Program-made: the position numbers and the translations under genes | Shown here: positions 21,480 to 32,898 of the stretch, piece by piece | How the letters are laid out: every line of letters begins with the position of its first letter | Position numbering within the stretch: the stretch's first letter is position 1 | Source of the DNA: Phytophthora hibernalis | Lineage: Eukaryota > Oomycota > Peronosporomycetes > Peronosporales > Peronosporaceae | Assembly (NCBI GenBank): GCA_012656075.1 | Contig: JAAKBF010000171.1 | Span: 310,001 to 374,000 of the forward strand | DNA length: 64,000 nt | Reading direction: 5' to 3' | Notes under the pieces: model-generated | Database searches by the model: none | Told to the model about the DNA's origin: nothing | What the model saw: the letters and a program-made list of their open reading frames with translations, nothing else

Positions 21480-21678
21480 AGAGTGAAGGAGTGCTTTCAA
21501 GATTTTTAAACAAGTCAAACCAACTGAATAAAGCGAAATGGTTTCGTGTTTGCAATGGTTGTATCGAGGAGGACTGCTTTGCTTACGGTGTCCAGGATAC
21601 AAGCTCTCCGACGTATGTTCATCTTTCAGGCAGCTATCGTTGCTGCTTCCTCAAGTTACAAATTGCCAACTGCATTGC

Positions 21679-22980
21679 TCACTTGCCCGCAACAGAGCAA
21701 TTCGGGAGAACGCCCTTCTTGGTGAGATCAGCGATGATCGACGGTGCTGGAATCCCTCCATTCAGACACCCACCACAATGGTGCAGTGCAATAACGTTGT
21801 TGTCACTCGTCCCGATGATCGGTGAGCCGGACGAACCTTCCTGCGTGTCGACGTAGTAGCCCACATCATCTTTGCGGCATTCAGTCACGGTTAGGGACTC
21901 GATACGACCAGGTTGCCCATTGTAAAGCCATGCAATACGCTTGCCATAGCCCATCGGATGCTGCGGGATGTAGATATTTTCTTCCAACACTGGACCCGAG
22001 CCACGAAATTGCAGATAACCACCCGTCTTCTCGAACAACGCGGAGTAATTCGCGGTGGTGCTGTTAGCCCCGAGGCGAATGAGAGCATAGTCCAAATCCT
22101 CCGACACAGCCACCAGCGTCGCAGTCGTCGTTCCAACCGGACCAGGACAACCACCTCGTTTATCACAAGCCTCGCTACCACCACAGCTTGTAGATTCGGC
22201 AAGAAACTCCACCTTGGTGTTGAGTGCGTCTTGGTTATCACCGATGCAGTGCTGGTTTGTGATCAAATGGCCTTCGCAGCCTAGCAACCATCCCGTACAG
22301 TAAGCGATTTCCATGCCGTTCTCTTTGATAATGGACAGCCGAGCCACAGGCTGGGACATGGCCAACATGACAACACCCTCTTTACTGTTAGTGAAGCTGG
22401 GGGCGCAAGCAGCTTCGACAGACTCGTCCGTTCCGCAGATACTTTCATCGTTGTAGTCGTCATCAGTGTCATTCAAGTTGGAGGCATTAGTCAAAGGCAC
22501 CTTGACAGCCAGTTTGAGATTTTGAGCCTCCTCAACCAGCTCCTTCGGGGGAAAACAACAACCCACTGACTGTAAAGCCCCGGCATGAAGTCGATGTGTC
22601 TTTGTCAGCCTCTGCTTTGTAGAGTTCAAGGGTGACACCATTTCCAGTAATTGCAGTGGAGTAGAATTTCCCAGTGGCATTCTTACCCGACAGTACAGCT
22701 GTCGGTGATGCCATTGTTGGGGCATCGAAGCTCGCACCACCAGCACATCAGGATCCGGCAAATTGAACTGCGTGAAGTGCAGGACGTAGACACCCTTCCC
22801 GAGTCCAGGATCCAGCTCCAGGCGATACGATGGCTTATTGGGGGCCCCCTTCGCCAACGCCGAGTAGTTTGAGAACTTACATCCCGCGCCGACAAGGATG
22901 GACACCTCCTGACCCGAACTTTGAGCCATAGCACTGACGATGCAAAGTGCCGTTATCAGCAGCGTGAATTGCCATTGCAT
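21679..22980 (-). CDS. Secreted trypsin-like serine protease
   Basis: The 433-codon frame begins with a clear signal peptide (MQWQFTLLITALCIVSAMAQ). The protease domain lies in the second half: TGWLLGCEGHLITNQHCIG with the catalytic His, SEDLDYALIRLG with Asp, and DTQEGSSGSPIIG with Ser. It then ends in HHCGGCLNGGIPAPSI. This is a trypsin-2/glutamyl-endopeptidase-like arrangement preceded by a roughly 200-residue N-terminal region. Several N-x-S/T sites fit secretion. About 60 codons (approximately 22735-22550) look out of frame: the alternative frame there reads GKNATGKFYSTAITGNGVTL and SCRGFTVSGLLF, which resembles the N-terminal domain of relatives. Two compensating frame changes therefore probably lie inside the ORF. 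Substrate is unknown; an extracellular role is inferred. Confidence 0.85.
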   Translation of the reverse strand: MQWQFTLLITALCIVSAMAQSSGQEVSILVGAGCKFSNYSALAKGAPNKPSYRLELDPGLGKGVYVLHFTQFNLPDPDVLVVRASMPQQWHHRQLYCRVRMPLGNSTPLQLLEMVSPLNSTKQRLTKTHRLHAGALQSVGCCFPPKELVEEAQNLKLAVKVPLTNASNLNDTDDDYNDESICGTDESVEAACAPSFTNSKEGVVMLAMSQPVARLSIIKENGMEIAYCTGWLLGCEGHLITNQHCIGDNQDALNTKVEFLAESTSCGGSEACDKRGGCPGPVGTTTATLVAVSEDLDYALIRLGANSTTANYSALFEKTGGYLQFRGSGPVLEENIYIPQHPMGYGKRIAWLYNGQPGRIESLTVTECRKDDVGYYVDTQEGSSGSPIIGTSDNNVIALHHCGGCLNGGIPAPSIIADLTKKGVLPNCSVAGK

Positions 22981-23500
22981 GGTGCGTAAATTGCTAGGGC
23001 TGTAGCCTCGAATGTCACCAAAGCAGTCAAATTACAATGTGTCGTGACGCTTTCTCGTTTCTAGCTCACATTGAAGAAGAAGAAGCAGTGTGAGTGAAGG
23101 AGAAGGTCGTCGTGTGTTGAAATGAATAATGTGATCGAGCAGCGCAGTAGAGCGATAGATGTAGCCCGCGGCACGAGATCTGATGGTTCTGCAGCATTCG
23201 CCGAAACTCGTCGAGATTGATATTAACGTATCCGCCCGCGTAATACATGTACATCGTTGTGATCAAGCGAATCCCAAAATGAATATCTCTCTAACACCCC
23301 TCCTCCATTCTCCTGAGCCATTTTGTGATAGAGCTACCGGTATACCTAAGTACATTTCTGTAGACTGTCCCCGATCCCTTTGGTTTCTTGGCTTCACCCC
23401 CTCTTTCTATACATGTTCATTCGTTGAGTTGGCTTCACAACAACCAAGTTTGATTGAGTTATTCTCGTGAACAGCAAAACCACTACTGAGCGCCTCAATG
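22981..23500. other. Intergenic region between protease and MLO-like gene
   Basis: No gene recognised. It holds the upstream region of the trypsin-like gene (transcribed leftwards from 22980) and the 3' flank of the MLO-like/EF-hand gene. Confidence 0.5.
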
Positions 23501-25916
23501 TTAAATTTCGTGCTTCTGTAGCATTTTGCTGAATTCCTCGAGGTCGATCTGGCCGTCTCCATTACGGTCCATCTGGTACACAAGTTCGCGTACGTCGTCA
23601 TGGTCAAGCGCTTGACCCAACGTCTTGAACATCGATACAAACTCATCCACAGAGATCGTACCGCTACCATCGGCATCCACCATGCGGAAAATCTCCTCGA
23701 CGAGATCCTCTTTAGAGTGACGACTCTCTTGGATCTTTGTGCTGCACCACTTGTAAAAGGCCTCAAACGTAATTTCCTGTGGGCCTTCAACCATAGCGCT
23801 GTGTTTACCCAAGCTTTCATCGTCGCTATCCAATTCCTCCGCCACCAAGTCTGTCATGAGACGGTTGAGGTGCATGTCGTCTAAATCATGAGTAATTGCG
23901 AGCAGAAGACTGGCCATCTCATCACGCGAGACTGATCCCGAGCCGTCAACGTCAAACAGACAGAAGATAGTGTGAATTTCGCGTCGCTCCAGCTCACGTC
24001 GGTAGGCGTCGCCGCGCTTCTCACGTGGACTGAGGTACGCAGCTAGTGGCGATAATGGCGGATCCGCCGCAACTGTAGCTTTTGGTGACAGCTCAAGTGG
24101 TGGGGGTATCGTTTGAATTGAACGCAAAACTCCAGCCGTGACGGTCGGGTCGAGGAGCGTTGATGATCGACGACGCGCAGCCTTGAAACTTGCACTGGCA
24201 TCAATAGGCATGATACTAGAACGTCGTCGACTTGGTTGTGGCATGGGTACCTCCGGCATCAGTGCAATGTTTTGCTTGAGCTGCTGACTAGTTCGACGCA
24301 CATTTTCCCGAAGATGGATCTTCATCTCGGCAACGAAGCGGAGAGTTCGTAGTGTTTGTCGAGCACGGAGGAGGCGAGTCACTTGCACGATAACCATCGA
24401 TACCTTCATGTGCTCTACATTGAAAGCCAACAGGCCGTCACGAGCGATTCTTGTAGACATGCTCGGTACCACGATGCTCGGAATCAGGAAGAAGACGTAC
24501 AGCAAGCCGGTCAAGGCTGGATGGTCCCCGAAAAGCTCAGAGATCTTGTATGCCTCTCGGAGTAAAAAGGTTGACAAGTGCAGCGCTGTCAGCAGAAACA
24601 CCATACGAGTGGAGAACAGTGCGAGGACCACACCATTACCCCATCCACCACCGATTAGACTTCGTTGGCGTCTTTTAAGCTCTTTTTCAGGGAAATCGCG
24701 TCCACCATTTGGAAGAAGCTCGACGTAAGGTGGAGTCCAGCTGTGAGTCTCGTCATAATCTCTTCCCACTTCCTCAGATTCTGTCAGCAACCACGTATTC
24801 TCGTTGGATCCTGAGTGACTCTCCACTACGGGCTCTAGCCCATGCTGAACACGCCAGGCGCTTTTACGGCGCAATCGCTCAGCATCACGCTGCAGTCGTG
24901 GGGGTGTAAGTAAACACCGCATAGAGTTCACCCGGCGATATACGAAATCGTTCATCGCGATCAGGAAAAACCAGCGACGAGAAGGATCGCCACTTCACCA
25001 CGTGGTCCTGCATGCCAACACAATCCAAGTAAAACCACCAAAGCGACATCAAGAGCCATCCAGGTGGCCATATCAATCTGGATAAGGCGACCCATGACTT
25101 CACCCGAGATGATTGAGAGGTATTCATTGAACGGGAACCGTGAGTCGTCTCCCTGTAGCTGGAACTCCTTCGCCAACTGGCGCGCAGTTTCCTCGTCCGG
25201 ATGATTAGAGCGGTAGTCCATGAAACGTCGACGTAAGGCCAGATACACCACTTCACGTTCCGCCTTCCGTGCCGCTGTAGCTCGATGCCACGAGTGTCGC
25301 TCCAGCCACGTCTTCGGTGGCTCTGTAGCGAGTGCGTACTCGGACAGGACAGATGGGATGTCAGCACTGCCCGTTCAAACTCTCTCCACTCGTTCTGCAC
25401 GTGCATTCCGAGCCGTAGCAGACCCAGACACAGCACCAAGAAGATGACGATGAAGAGGAACAGAGCCATGTGTAGCTTCTCAATGATCTCCTGCAGTTCG
25501 GCACCTTCCCCCAGCACGGAGCGTGACAGCCACGGCAAGACTTCAATCTTAGTGACCACAAAGAGCAGCAAACCGATGAAGCCCAGCGTCGTGAGCTCCC
25601 CAAACACCGTGTTGACGAACGGCATGTTGAGCTCGTCCGTGTGCTCTCGCAGCTGCTCCGTCGAGATCTCGAACAGAATGGAGATGGCCACCAACGTCGT
25701 AATCGTCACGGCCGCGACGACAGTCACCCGTCCACCCTTGAGTTCCTCTTCATCTCCTTCTTCGGTCCCTTCACGTTCTTTGGTCACTGGACCACGTCCC
25801 GACACCGCAGGAGTCGATTTTTCTATTACTTGGGCGACCACCAGAGCCGAAAGCAGCGCAAGGAAGCACAAAAGCCGCAGCGCCACTCGCCACGATCGCT
25901 GCGAGTTGCTTGGCAT
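23501..25916 (-). CDS. MLO-like multi-pass membrane protein with C-terminal EF hands
   Basis: The N-terminus has a signal-like segment (RVALRLLCFLALLSALVVA). Membrane spans follow: VTVVAAVTITTLVAISILF, GELTTLGFIGLLLFVV and KLHMALFLFIVIFLVLCLG. After a cytoplasmic stretch with YLALRRRFMDYRSNHPDE and FPFNEYLSIISGEV come further hydrophobic spans (MALDVALVVLLGLCW, GVVLALFSTRMVFLLTALHL, LLYVFFLIPSIVVP). The layout and the LGFI and Y-LR-F...FNEYL features resemble the plant MLO family. The C-terminus has three canonical EF loops: DVDGSGSVSRDE, DADGSGTISVDE and DRNGDGQIDLEE. Calcium-regulated membrane signalling is inferred. Two frame changes (about 25360 and about 25000) split the gene into three frames, from either indels or decay. 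The C-terminal 484-codon frame is intact. Ion-channel assignment is an alternative. Confidence 0.72.
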
Positions 25917-25922
25917 CGTGGG

Positions 25923-25938
25923 CGAATGTCGAGTGAGT
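25923..25938 (-). promoter_or_regulatory. Possible oomycete initiator (Inr/FPR) of MLO-like gene
   Basis: Minus-strand ACTCACTCGACATTCG matches the oomycete core element GCTCATTYBNCAWTTT at 13 of 16 positions. It lies only about 7 bp upstream of the ATG at 25916, which is unusually close. Confidence 0.35.
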
Positions 25939-26100
25939 CACAAGATCCAATGAGCTACGTTCGAGAGACCGTTGACAAGATCGCACCTCTTCAAGAGCGG
26001 GCATACAAAAAACAAGACAAAAGATCCAAAACTGGAGTGATCGTTTTAGCCGTTACGAAACGAGTGGTCAGGAGCACTTCAACTTGGAGCGTGGCACTGC

Positions 26101-27196
26101 CTACAGTTGCGGGTAAACGTTCTTGGGACCGATGATGCCACACGTTCCGCTGCTGCCAGTGCCAGCGCCGCGTTTGAGGCGGATGTAGCCGCTCTCGCCC
26201 CACTGGGTGCCCCACGAGTTCTTGATCTTGAAGAAAGGGAACGTGCCATTGCCACCGCCGTAACCCACAGCCAGCACAGCGTGGTCGAGGTCTGTCGACG
26301 TGCAGGAAGACACCACACCGCCCTTGTACTGCTTCCAAGTGGGGTTGCCAGCCGCGACGCCCACTGCCACGGGACGACCGCTAATGGCTTGCAGCAGGCC
26401 GGTCTCGCTTTCAGGAACAGACACGACCTTGCGGATGGTCACGGCTTCAGGAGTGCACGACGACTTCTGGCAGGTGTCGCGATCGCCAGTATCTCCGGAC
26501 ACGTACGGGTATCCTTCCTCGCTGCAAATGCCACCGGAACGCTGGATGAAGTTTAGGGCGTCGCCGGGGAAACCACCCTGGCAGGCGTACGAAGCCTCGT
26601 CGCAGTCCAGCAGTTGTTGCTCCGAGAGAGGCGTGAGAGGCTGACCAGAGAGACAGACGACGCTCTCGAGAGAAGCCACGGCCGCAAACGCCCAGCAAGA
26701 ACCACACTGACCTTGGTTCTTGACGGGGACAATACACCCCGAATCGGTCCAGTCCTTCTGGGCGCTCAGAGACTCCGCGGTGCCAGTGAACGCTTCGGCA
26801 GAGGTCAAAGTGTCCGAGAGAAGACCAGAGCCACGCTGGTACGAGGCACCGACGAATTTGGTGAACTCGTCCTCCGTCATGAGTGAATGGCGTATCGGTC
26901 GAGAAGACGGCCTCGGGGTTTGTCGCTTGTGCGTCTTCAATCAGCATCTTGCTCAGAAATAGCCGGCGCAGTTGTTCGTCTTCTTCTCCACCGGCGACCT
27001 TCGCAGACGAAGCAGGAACGAAGCCATGTTGCTTCGCGAACTGACCGGAGTCACTTTGCTTCCACAAGCTCAGCTCGGATTCGAGGCTCGCCTTCTCTTG
27101 GAGGAACTGCGCCATTCGATCCGTCGGGACGGTAGGAACAGCAGCTTGCGTGGTGGCAGCAAGAGCAGCCAGCGAGAGAAGTAGAGCGATGTTCAT
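26101..27196 (-). CDS. Secreted papain-like (C1A) cysteine protease
   Basis: The chosen start is the Met of MNIALLLSLAALAATTQA, a clean signal peptide; an upstream in-frame Met at 27241 would bury it. A propeptide of about 110 residues precedes the mature domain. Catalytic landmarks are QGQCGSCWAFAAVASLESV (oxyanion Gln and nucleophile Cys), LDHAVLAVGYG (His) and IKNSWGTQWGESGYIRL (Asn), with the usual disulfide Cys residues and a GGFPGDALNFI segment. It would hydrolyse proteins in the secretory pathway, lysosome-like compartments or outside the cell. The frame changes once, near 26885, between DAQATNPEAVFSTDTPF and SLMTEDEFTKFV. Otherwise the gene has the expected length (about 365 codons), so a single indel is the only visible damage. 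Confidence 0.88.
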
Positions 27197-27239
27197 CGTA
27201 GCGGGTTGGAAGCTGGAAGACGTGTTGCTAGAAGTGCGC

Positions 27240-27255
27240 AAATTTGCAAGTGAGC
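27240..27255 (-). promoter_or_regulatory. Oomycete Inr/FPR-like core promoter of the cysteine protease
   Basis: Minus-strand GCTCACTTGCAAATTT matches the oomycete consensus GCTCATTYBNCAWTTT at 14 of 16 positions. It lies 44 bp upstream of the favoured ATG at 27196, a normal distance. The placement supports the internal Met as the start. Confidence 0.6.
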
Positions 27256-27576
27256 TGCAGTTCGGACCGAGACTTGCCGTGCATGCGAGATTGCATCGAT
27301 ACAGCGAGTCCCGAGCGATAAATCCATTGGAGAAGAAAGCTGTCGACGGTGTGATCGTGGAGGTCTGGTGGACAAGAACACTAGCCTGTCAACGATGTCA
27401 GCAGCGTTGGTTGTAAGGGCCTGGTACGTTGGGTTTTGTCGATCTCGTTATCAGATTGTGACGTTGAGTTGCCTTCAGCTTCAAACAACCTTCTCCACCT
27501 AGATGAGCTGAAAATTGATCACCAAGCAAAAAGACAATACGAGGCGGAGCCTTCTCAACGAAATTTTGTTGTGCAG

Positions 27577-30500
27577 CTACGTCGAACCCCCTTCTGCTGG
27601 TTGACTTGGCCGGCAGAACAGGTTACGCGCAAGTATGCTGCCTCTTTTGCTGTGAGAAACCGATGGCAAGCTGGTGGCAACATCTTGTTCTTCACCACCA
27701 ACTTTCGAGTAGTTTTTTCGAAGGAATTGGCTCTTGGAGCAGTAATGTATCGATGCGGCACCCACAACTTGGTCCAATAACGCGAATACTAGGCCTCGAG
27801 CCTTGTCGGGTATAACCTCATGCTCAGCTCCATCGTGTTTGGCCTCCCTGGCTCTCAATTGCCTGCGATGGGCAAGTGCATAACCAAAAATCCATGCTTC
27901 TCCCACAGCATCGCGGCAAATAGTTGAGACCTTGATGTACACAACAGACGAAAGCGGATCAGGAAGAAAAACGGTTCTTTCCCATTGCGCTTTGGCGGTG
28001 CGGTGAGCGAATACACCCCCAAATATTCACTGCAGGACAAAACTCATCGTCGTCGTCGCGAAAGATCAAGTACTCCTCCTCTTGGGATGTCTCTGTTGCT
28101 GCTTCGGCTTCGATTCGATGCTGTGCGGTACCTGGTTCTGCCTTTCGAACCGCGATGGCTGTGTACAACCGATACGGAAAATTTGGTCGTCGCTGCAGTA
28201 GAAAGCACGCGGTGCAGTGCTGGACAGGTTTGTCGTGAATGGAGCATTGCTTTGGACTGGTTAAGGCAGCTGCAGCAATGCCGAGTCTGGCCTCTAAATT
28301 GCGGCAAACAACGTAAGGTCCGAGCCAGATTGCTCTTCGGGTCAAGTTAGATCGCTTGCTTGCCACTTCTTCAATTACGACAGGTGACAGCAATTGGATC
28401 GGACAGGAACTTCCAGAATCGTAGTCATTGACCTTAGTGCCATGTTCATACTGTAATGCCTGTATTTGATAGAGGCAGGTTAGGAACAGCATACTAACTG
28501 AAAGAAGAAATTGCTCATGCGCACCTCTGTAACTCTCGCCGTGTTCGGAGCTCAAGCTTTTCGCACCCTGGTCTACTGCATCCATAGTATCCAACCATTC
28601 GCTTTTGGGTTGCGTCGGTCCAAGGAGAACCTTGCGGCCAGTACGAATGCAAATACTGATCCACCGTCGGATTGGCACTTGCGAGACGTTCTCGCCCCTC
28701 ATGGGACGTTGATTGGTGCAGTCGAGCCACCTTCCTTGACCTGGTGCATCCAACGAGAAGAAAACGTTAATCGAAGGCATCTATGCTAATAGCATTGCTA
28801 CAGTGTTGGCAAGCGCAAATTCATTGACGCACGAAAAGCATTTACCGCAAGCTGGATGTCCGCACACGTAGGCATGGGCACGCCGCGAAGCAATGTGGAC
28901 GATTCGATCGCGTCGTGCCTCTTTCGGAAGCGTCTGGTGCAATACAAGAGCTTTGTCAGCTAACAACGACAAAAAGTGTGGATACTCCTTTGCGCATGTA
29001 CCTTTAGCTCGTAGATGAGGCGATTCATATCCTGCGCGTTCTGAGGTGTCGGGTCGTCCCTGAACAGCAGCATATCGTCGACTGTAGTAGTTGTACCAGG
29101 CCGAATCGCTATCGCCCTCTGAACTGGTGATGTCTCTGGCCGTGCTGGGTTCTCTGCAGCCACTTCCTCACTCCTCACTACTGTAGTTTCGTGTACGTTA
29201 GCATTACTGTCGTGCTGAAATCCAAGCCTGCTCATTTGTTCTTCGATTGCTTGTGCTCGCTCTGGCATCGGATGGATAATCGCTTCTACAGGGGTTCCTT
29301 TACCCCGACAGACGCCGAATTCACGGAAAACATCTCCATCATTGGAGTACTTGGCTGCGGTTTGCCTATAGTCATGGGGTTTCGCTGTTTAGATAGCGTG
29401 CCATATCGGATATGACTCACGACTTGTAGCCACTTTAGCCTCAGGATGGTAGAGTTCCGAAAAACAAAATTGACGAAGTCACGGCGATCGTGCAAGAGGT
29501 TATACTCCTCTCTACAGTCACGCAAACGATCTGCGATAGCATCCACAGTAGGCAGAACTTCCTCGATCGCGTTTCCACTAATCTCCTTGGCTTGGTTTGA
29601 AGAGGAAACCTGTTGTGGAGCCTGGAGCGATTCAAACTCACGTCGTAGATTATCGATCGCTGTCTGAATGAGAACACCAACGTCTCTCTTCGAGCTGAGC
29701 TGAGATGAAACTACATGTAGTGGGATATGGTGAAGGCGCGCGACATCAACGTACTGCTCGCCGTTTGCTTCGAGGCGGCCAAAAGAAGTCCGCAGAGCCT
29801 ACAGCAATACCATCATTTTGTTAGCACACCATCATTTTAATAGAGATTTTGGCATACCTTCGTATACTCGACGTCGAAGCTAGCAACTAGCTTCCCGTTC
29901 TCTTCTTTCTGCTTGTGAATCGCTATGACTTTCGCTCTGCGTCCAACTTTTCTGCCTTCCATTTTCCAAACGACGTCCACAATCGAGCCAACCGGGAAAA
30001 CAGCTTTTGAAATCGGCATCGCCTGCGCAAGAGGATCTCGTATTGTCGATATGTGCTTTCGTAGAGCTTTCATAGCAATTTCAGCTTCATTTTCTTCACG
30101 ACGAGCTTCTTCGGCTCTCAGCCACTCTTGTTCTTCTTTCAGCTGCCTTGCATAAAGTGTTTCCTTTGCGAGACTCCATCCACGTTTCCCATCTCGATCT
30201 TTAATCAGGTCTAGAATATATTGGTATTTGTACGCATGTCCTCGGTTCGGCACGGGGTCATTCGCAATCGGACGCATGTGCTGGCTTCTATCCTTGTGAT
30301 ACGCAAACAAGGGCAAGGCGAGCCCATACCGTTGATGCCCCACCGTCATGGCGTCGCTTAGTTGCCCGTTAGAATCTGTTGGTACGATTCCTAGCCATTC
30401 CCATCGCTTTAACATTTCAGCCCAGCGCGAATTTGCCGTCAATCTTCCGAGGTGTCCTCTGAAAACGCGTTGAATTGTCAAGGCACCAAAGTGGGTTCGC

Positions 30501-32637
30501 ATTTTCCAACTTGGGTATGAGTAGGATTTCGATGGCAGTGATTCAATGACGGCTTTACCATATTGAAATCCGCTTCGTACATTTACAAAGCTTTTGATAA
30601 AATGCACGCCCGGGTCTCCAAACCACATGCACCGCGTCAGCCACCCCGGACACGTTTTTGGATTGCCTGGCCACTCCCGTAGCGCTTTTTGATCAACGTA
30701 TATCGATGATATCGTCTCCACTGGCGCTGGATCTTCACTGTTCCCAACAAACTACGAAGTCGTTCGGCAACTTCTTGCTCGTGCATTTCTTGTCGCCGCT
30801 TCCACCGAATCATGTGAGCGCGAAGCACTCTGCGAGCATGAAGCCGGCGAAACTCATTCATTTGTTTCTCCATGTCGGTATAATTGATGTCTGCTTGATG
30901 CTGGAGAGTTTGCATGTACGCGATTTCTTCTCGGAAGGCCCGGGCAAGCAAGCGTTGATGATACAGCCGATAGTTCCGCTGCAGGCGAACAGCAGCACAA
31001 AGTTCGCGAAAATGTTTCCGTGCCAATCCACCCCGCAGAAGACGTTGAATGTGTGGGACAGCTTGGTGCACATTCTCGTGCTCATGCTCGTATCGACGAC
31101 GTCCAAGGAAGCCACGCACAAACCGTTGGAGCACCCGGCATGCTTTCATCCGATCCATCGCTGCCTGTTCATATAGCAGCAGCCGAGCTCTTCGACGGGC
31201 GCGGTTTCCTCGGAAAATGCGCTGGATACGGGTCGCCACAACATCTGCTCTTCTCGAGAACTGCACACGCCACATGACTTCCTTCACAGCCACAGACACC
31301 GGATTGGGATGGTCGAGAACCTCGTGAATGGTCTTCTGAATAACCTCACGTACCTTCTTTATGAACTTCTCGAGAGGGGGCTCGATGAGCGGGACGGTAA
31401 TACCACCGCTGCGTTTGTGGTCTCCATCGAAATGATGGATTCGTTTCTCAAATTCAATGCGGGAGGCGGGTACTTTGGAGCAAGTGGGTGCCGCACAACA
31501 GTGGTGACCACCTCTTCCTTTCTGCACTCTTTGATGCCAGGCACATCAAAGTCTGAGTCAATCAGCACGACACTGCCACGTTCTTCAAACGACAGACTGC
31601 TCAAGTGTGCCTCCAGGTGATTGCGACACATCCCAAATCGATTTTTGCGTTCCATCAGTAGACACGCTTGCTCTTTCTTCCCTTTGTTCCCGAACTTTTG
31701 TATGCACCGCGGAGTATGGAAGCCGCAAAATGGGAGATAAGACCCACGTAACACCGGATGCATTAAAACTCGGTTGCTGCAACGCCAAACGTGATTGACC
31801 TCCGAGTGCTCTTTTTGCCAGGAACACATACTCGTTGGACCCAACTTCCTGCTTGCCTCGCCTCAATCGGTGCCTTCGCACCTCGTAGTTTTAGCATGGC
31901 GTCGCGCTTCACTTCCTTACGAGCGTTTGTCTCACAAACACCAGGAGTCTTCAAAGTTCCCACCCTGGGAGGCAACTTCTGAGTGAAGTGCGCAGGGATT
32001 CAGCGGTCATCTCATAACAATGCAAGCACATGCCATACTCATTAGGAATCTCGATGACGCAAGACTTCTCCATCGGATGATCACCATGAGCGCATTCCTT
32101 GACGTGCCACAGGCAAAAGCGCTTGGTCGCAACTATAGCGCCTGGTGGCGGATCTGCTGTCGTAGATGGTCTCTCTTTCTTTCCTACAGGTAGCACGTTC
32201 ATACAATGGTGCATTTTACCCCCAATGCGTTCTCTGTCATCGAACAGCTTTAATCAGCCTCAAACTATACATTAGAAGCGCAGCAACGTACCTCCAATAG
32301 CATTGGTCTTCGTGATGATCGTTTAGTCCAAGTTGATGTCCTCCAACCTGTTCTAAATGGATGGTGTTGCTCATTTCTTCTTTCATCGCCGTTTGAGCGT
32401 CGACAAAGCGCGCCTTCAACGTCATTTGCACCTCTTCCTTGTCAACCCTGGTCTTGATTGCAGCATTTGCGTTCACCACGCTCTCTTTCCACACCCATTT
32501 CCCTCCGTCGCCGCCCTCGTTTTCCTCGCATTCCACTTGGACAGAGATGTATCTTCATCGCCATACGCGTCGAGTGCATTACGGAGCATGCGCTTCCCTT
32601 TCGTTTTAGCGCGCACGGCAGCCAAAGCAGTCGACAT
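27577..32637 (-). CDS. Large IQ-motif, Cys-rich protein (multi-exon, several frame breaks)
   Basis: A chain of minus-strand exons reads as one gene. From the ATG at 32637 come a basic N-terminus and an acidic segment, then Cys/His-rich stretches (FCLWHVKECAHGDH, YGMCLHCYEM, then MCSWQKEH and FGMCRNHLEAHL). IQ motifs follow at about 31250-30480 (ATRIQRIFRGNRARRRARL, VLQRFVRGFLGRRRYE, HIQRLLRGGLARKHF, LTIQRVFRGHLGR). After a 62-nt intron (about 29857-29796) come a helical segment, KYSNDGDVFREFGVCRGKG, AYVCGHPACGKCFSC and a tail ending in LARNLFCRPSQPAEGGST. IQ motifs bind calmodulin, so a calcium-linked scaffold role is inferred; the Cys-rich parts may bind zinc. Frame breaks occur near 32540, 31980, 31850, 31480, 30645 (GGGG), 29460 (T run) and 27960. 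Gene ends and exon joins are provisional. Confidence 0.6.
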
Positions 32638-32898
32638 TCTTGCTCAAGATATGGGGCCCGCGCACTACACGGCACACACAAACTAGCACAAATCTTCACC
32701 GCTCCCGTTTGAGCTATTACCGCTCATCCATCTTGTCGAGGAATAGAAGTCGCTGCATGAAGCGCCGCCTCGCGTCTGCTGGGCACGTCCAAATACAGTT
32801 ACGCCTCCAGAACACAAAACACCACCTTGCCAACCTCATCAACGTGAAGCTCATCGCCTCCTGGGTGTCGATATATTTTTCAGCACCATCTCACTCGT

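Noticed and set aside
26447..27241. Start of the cysteine protease at the upstream Met (27241)
   Set aside because: It would place 15 polar residues before an obvious signal peptide. The Inr-like element also lies at 27240-27255, so transcription would begin at about the upstream ATG.
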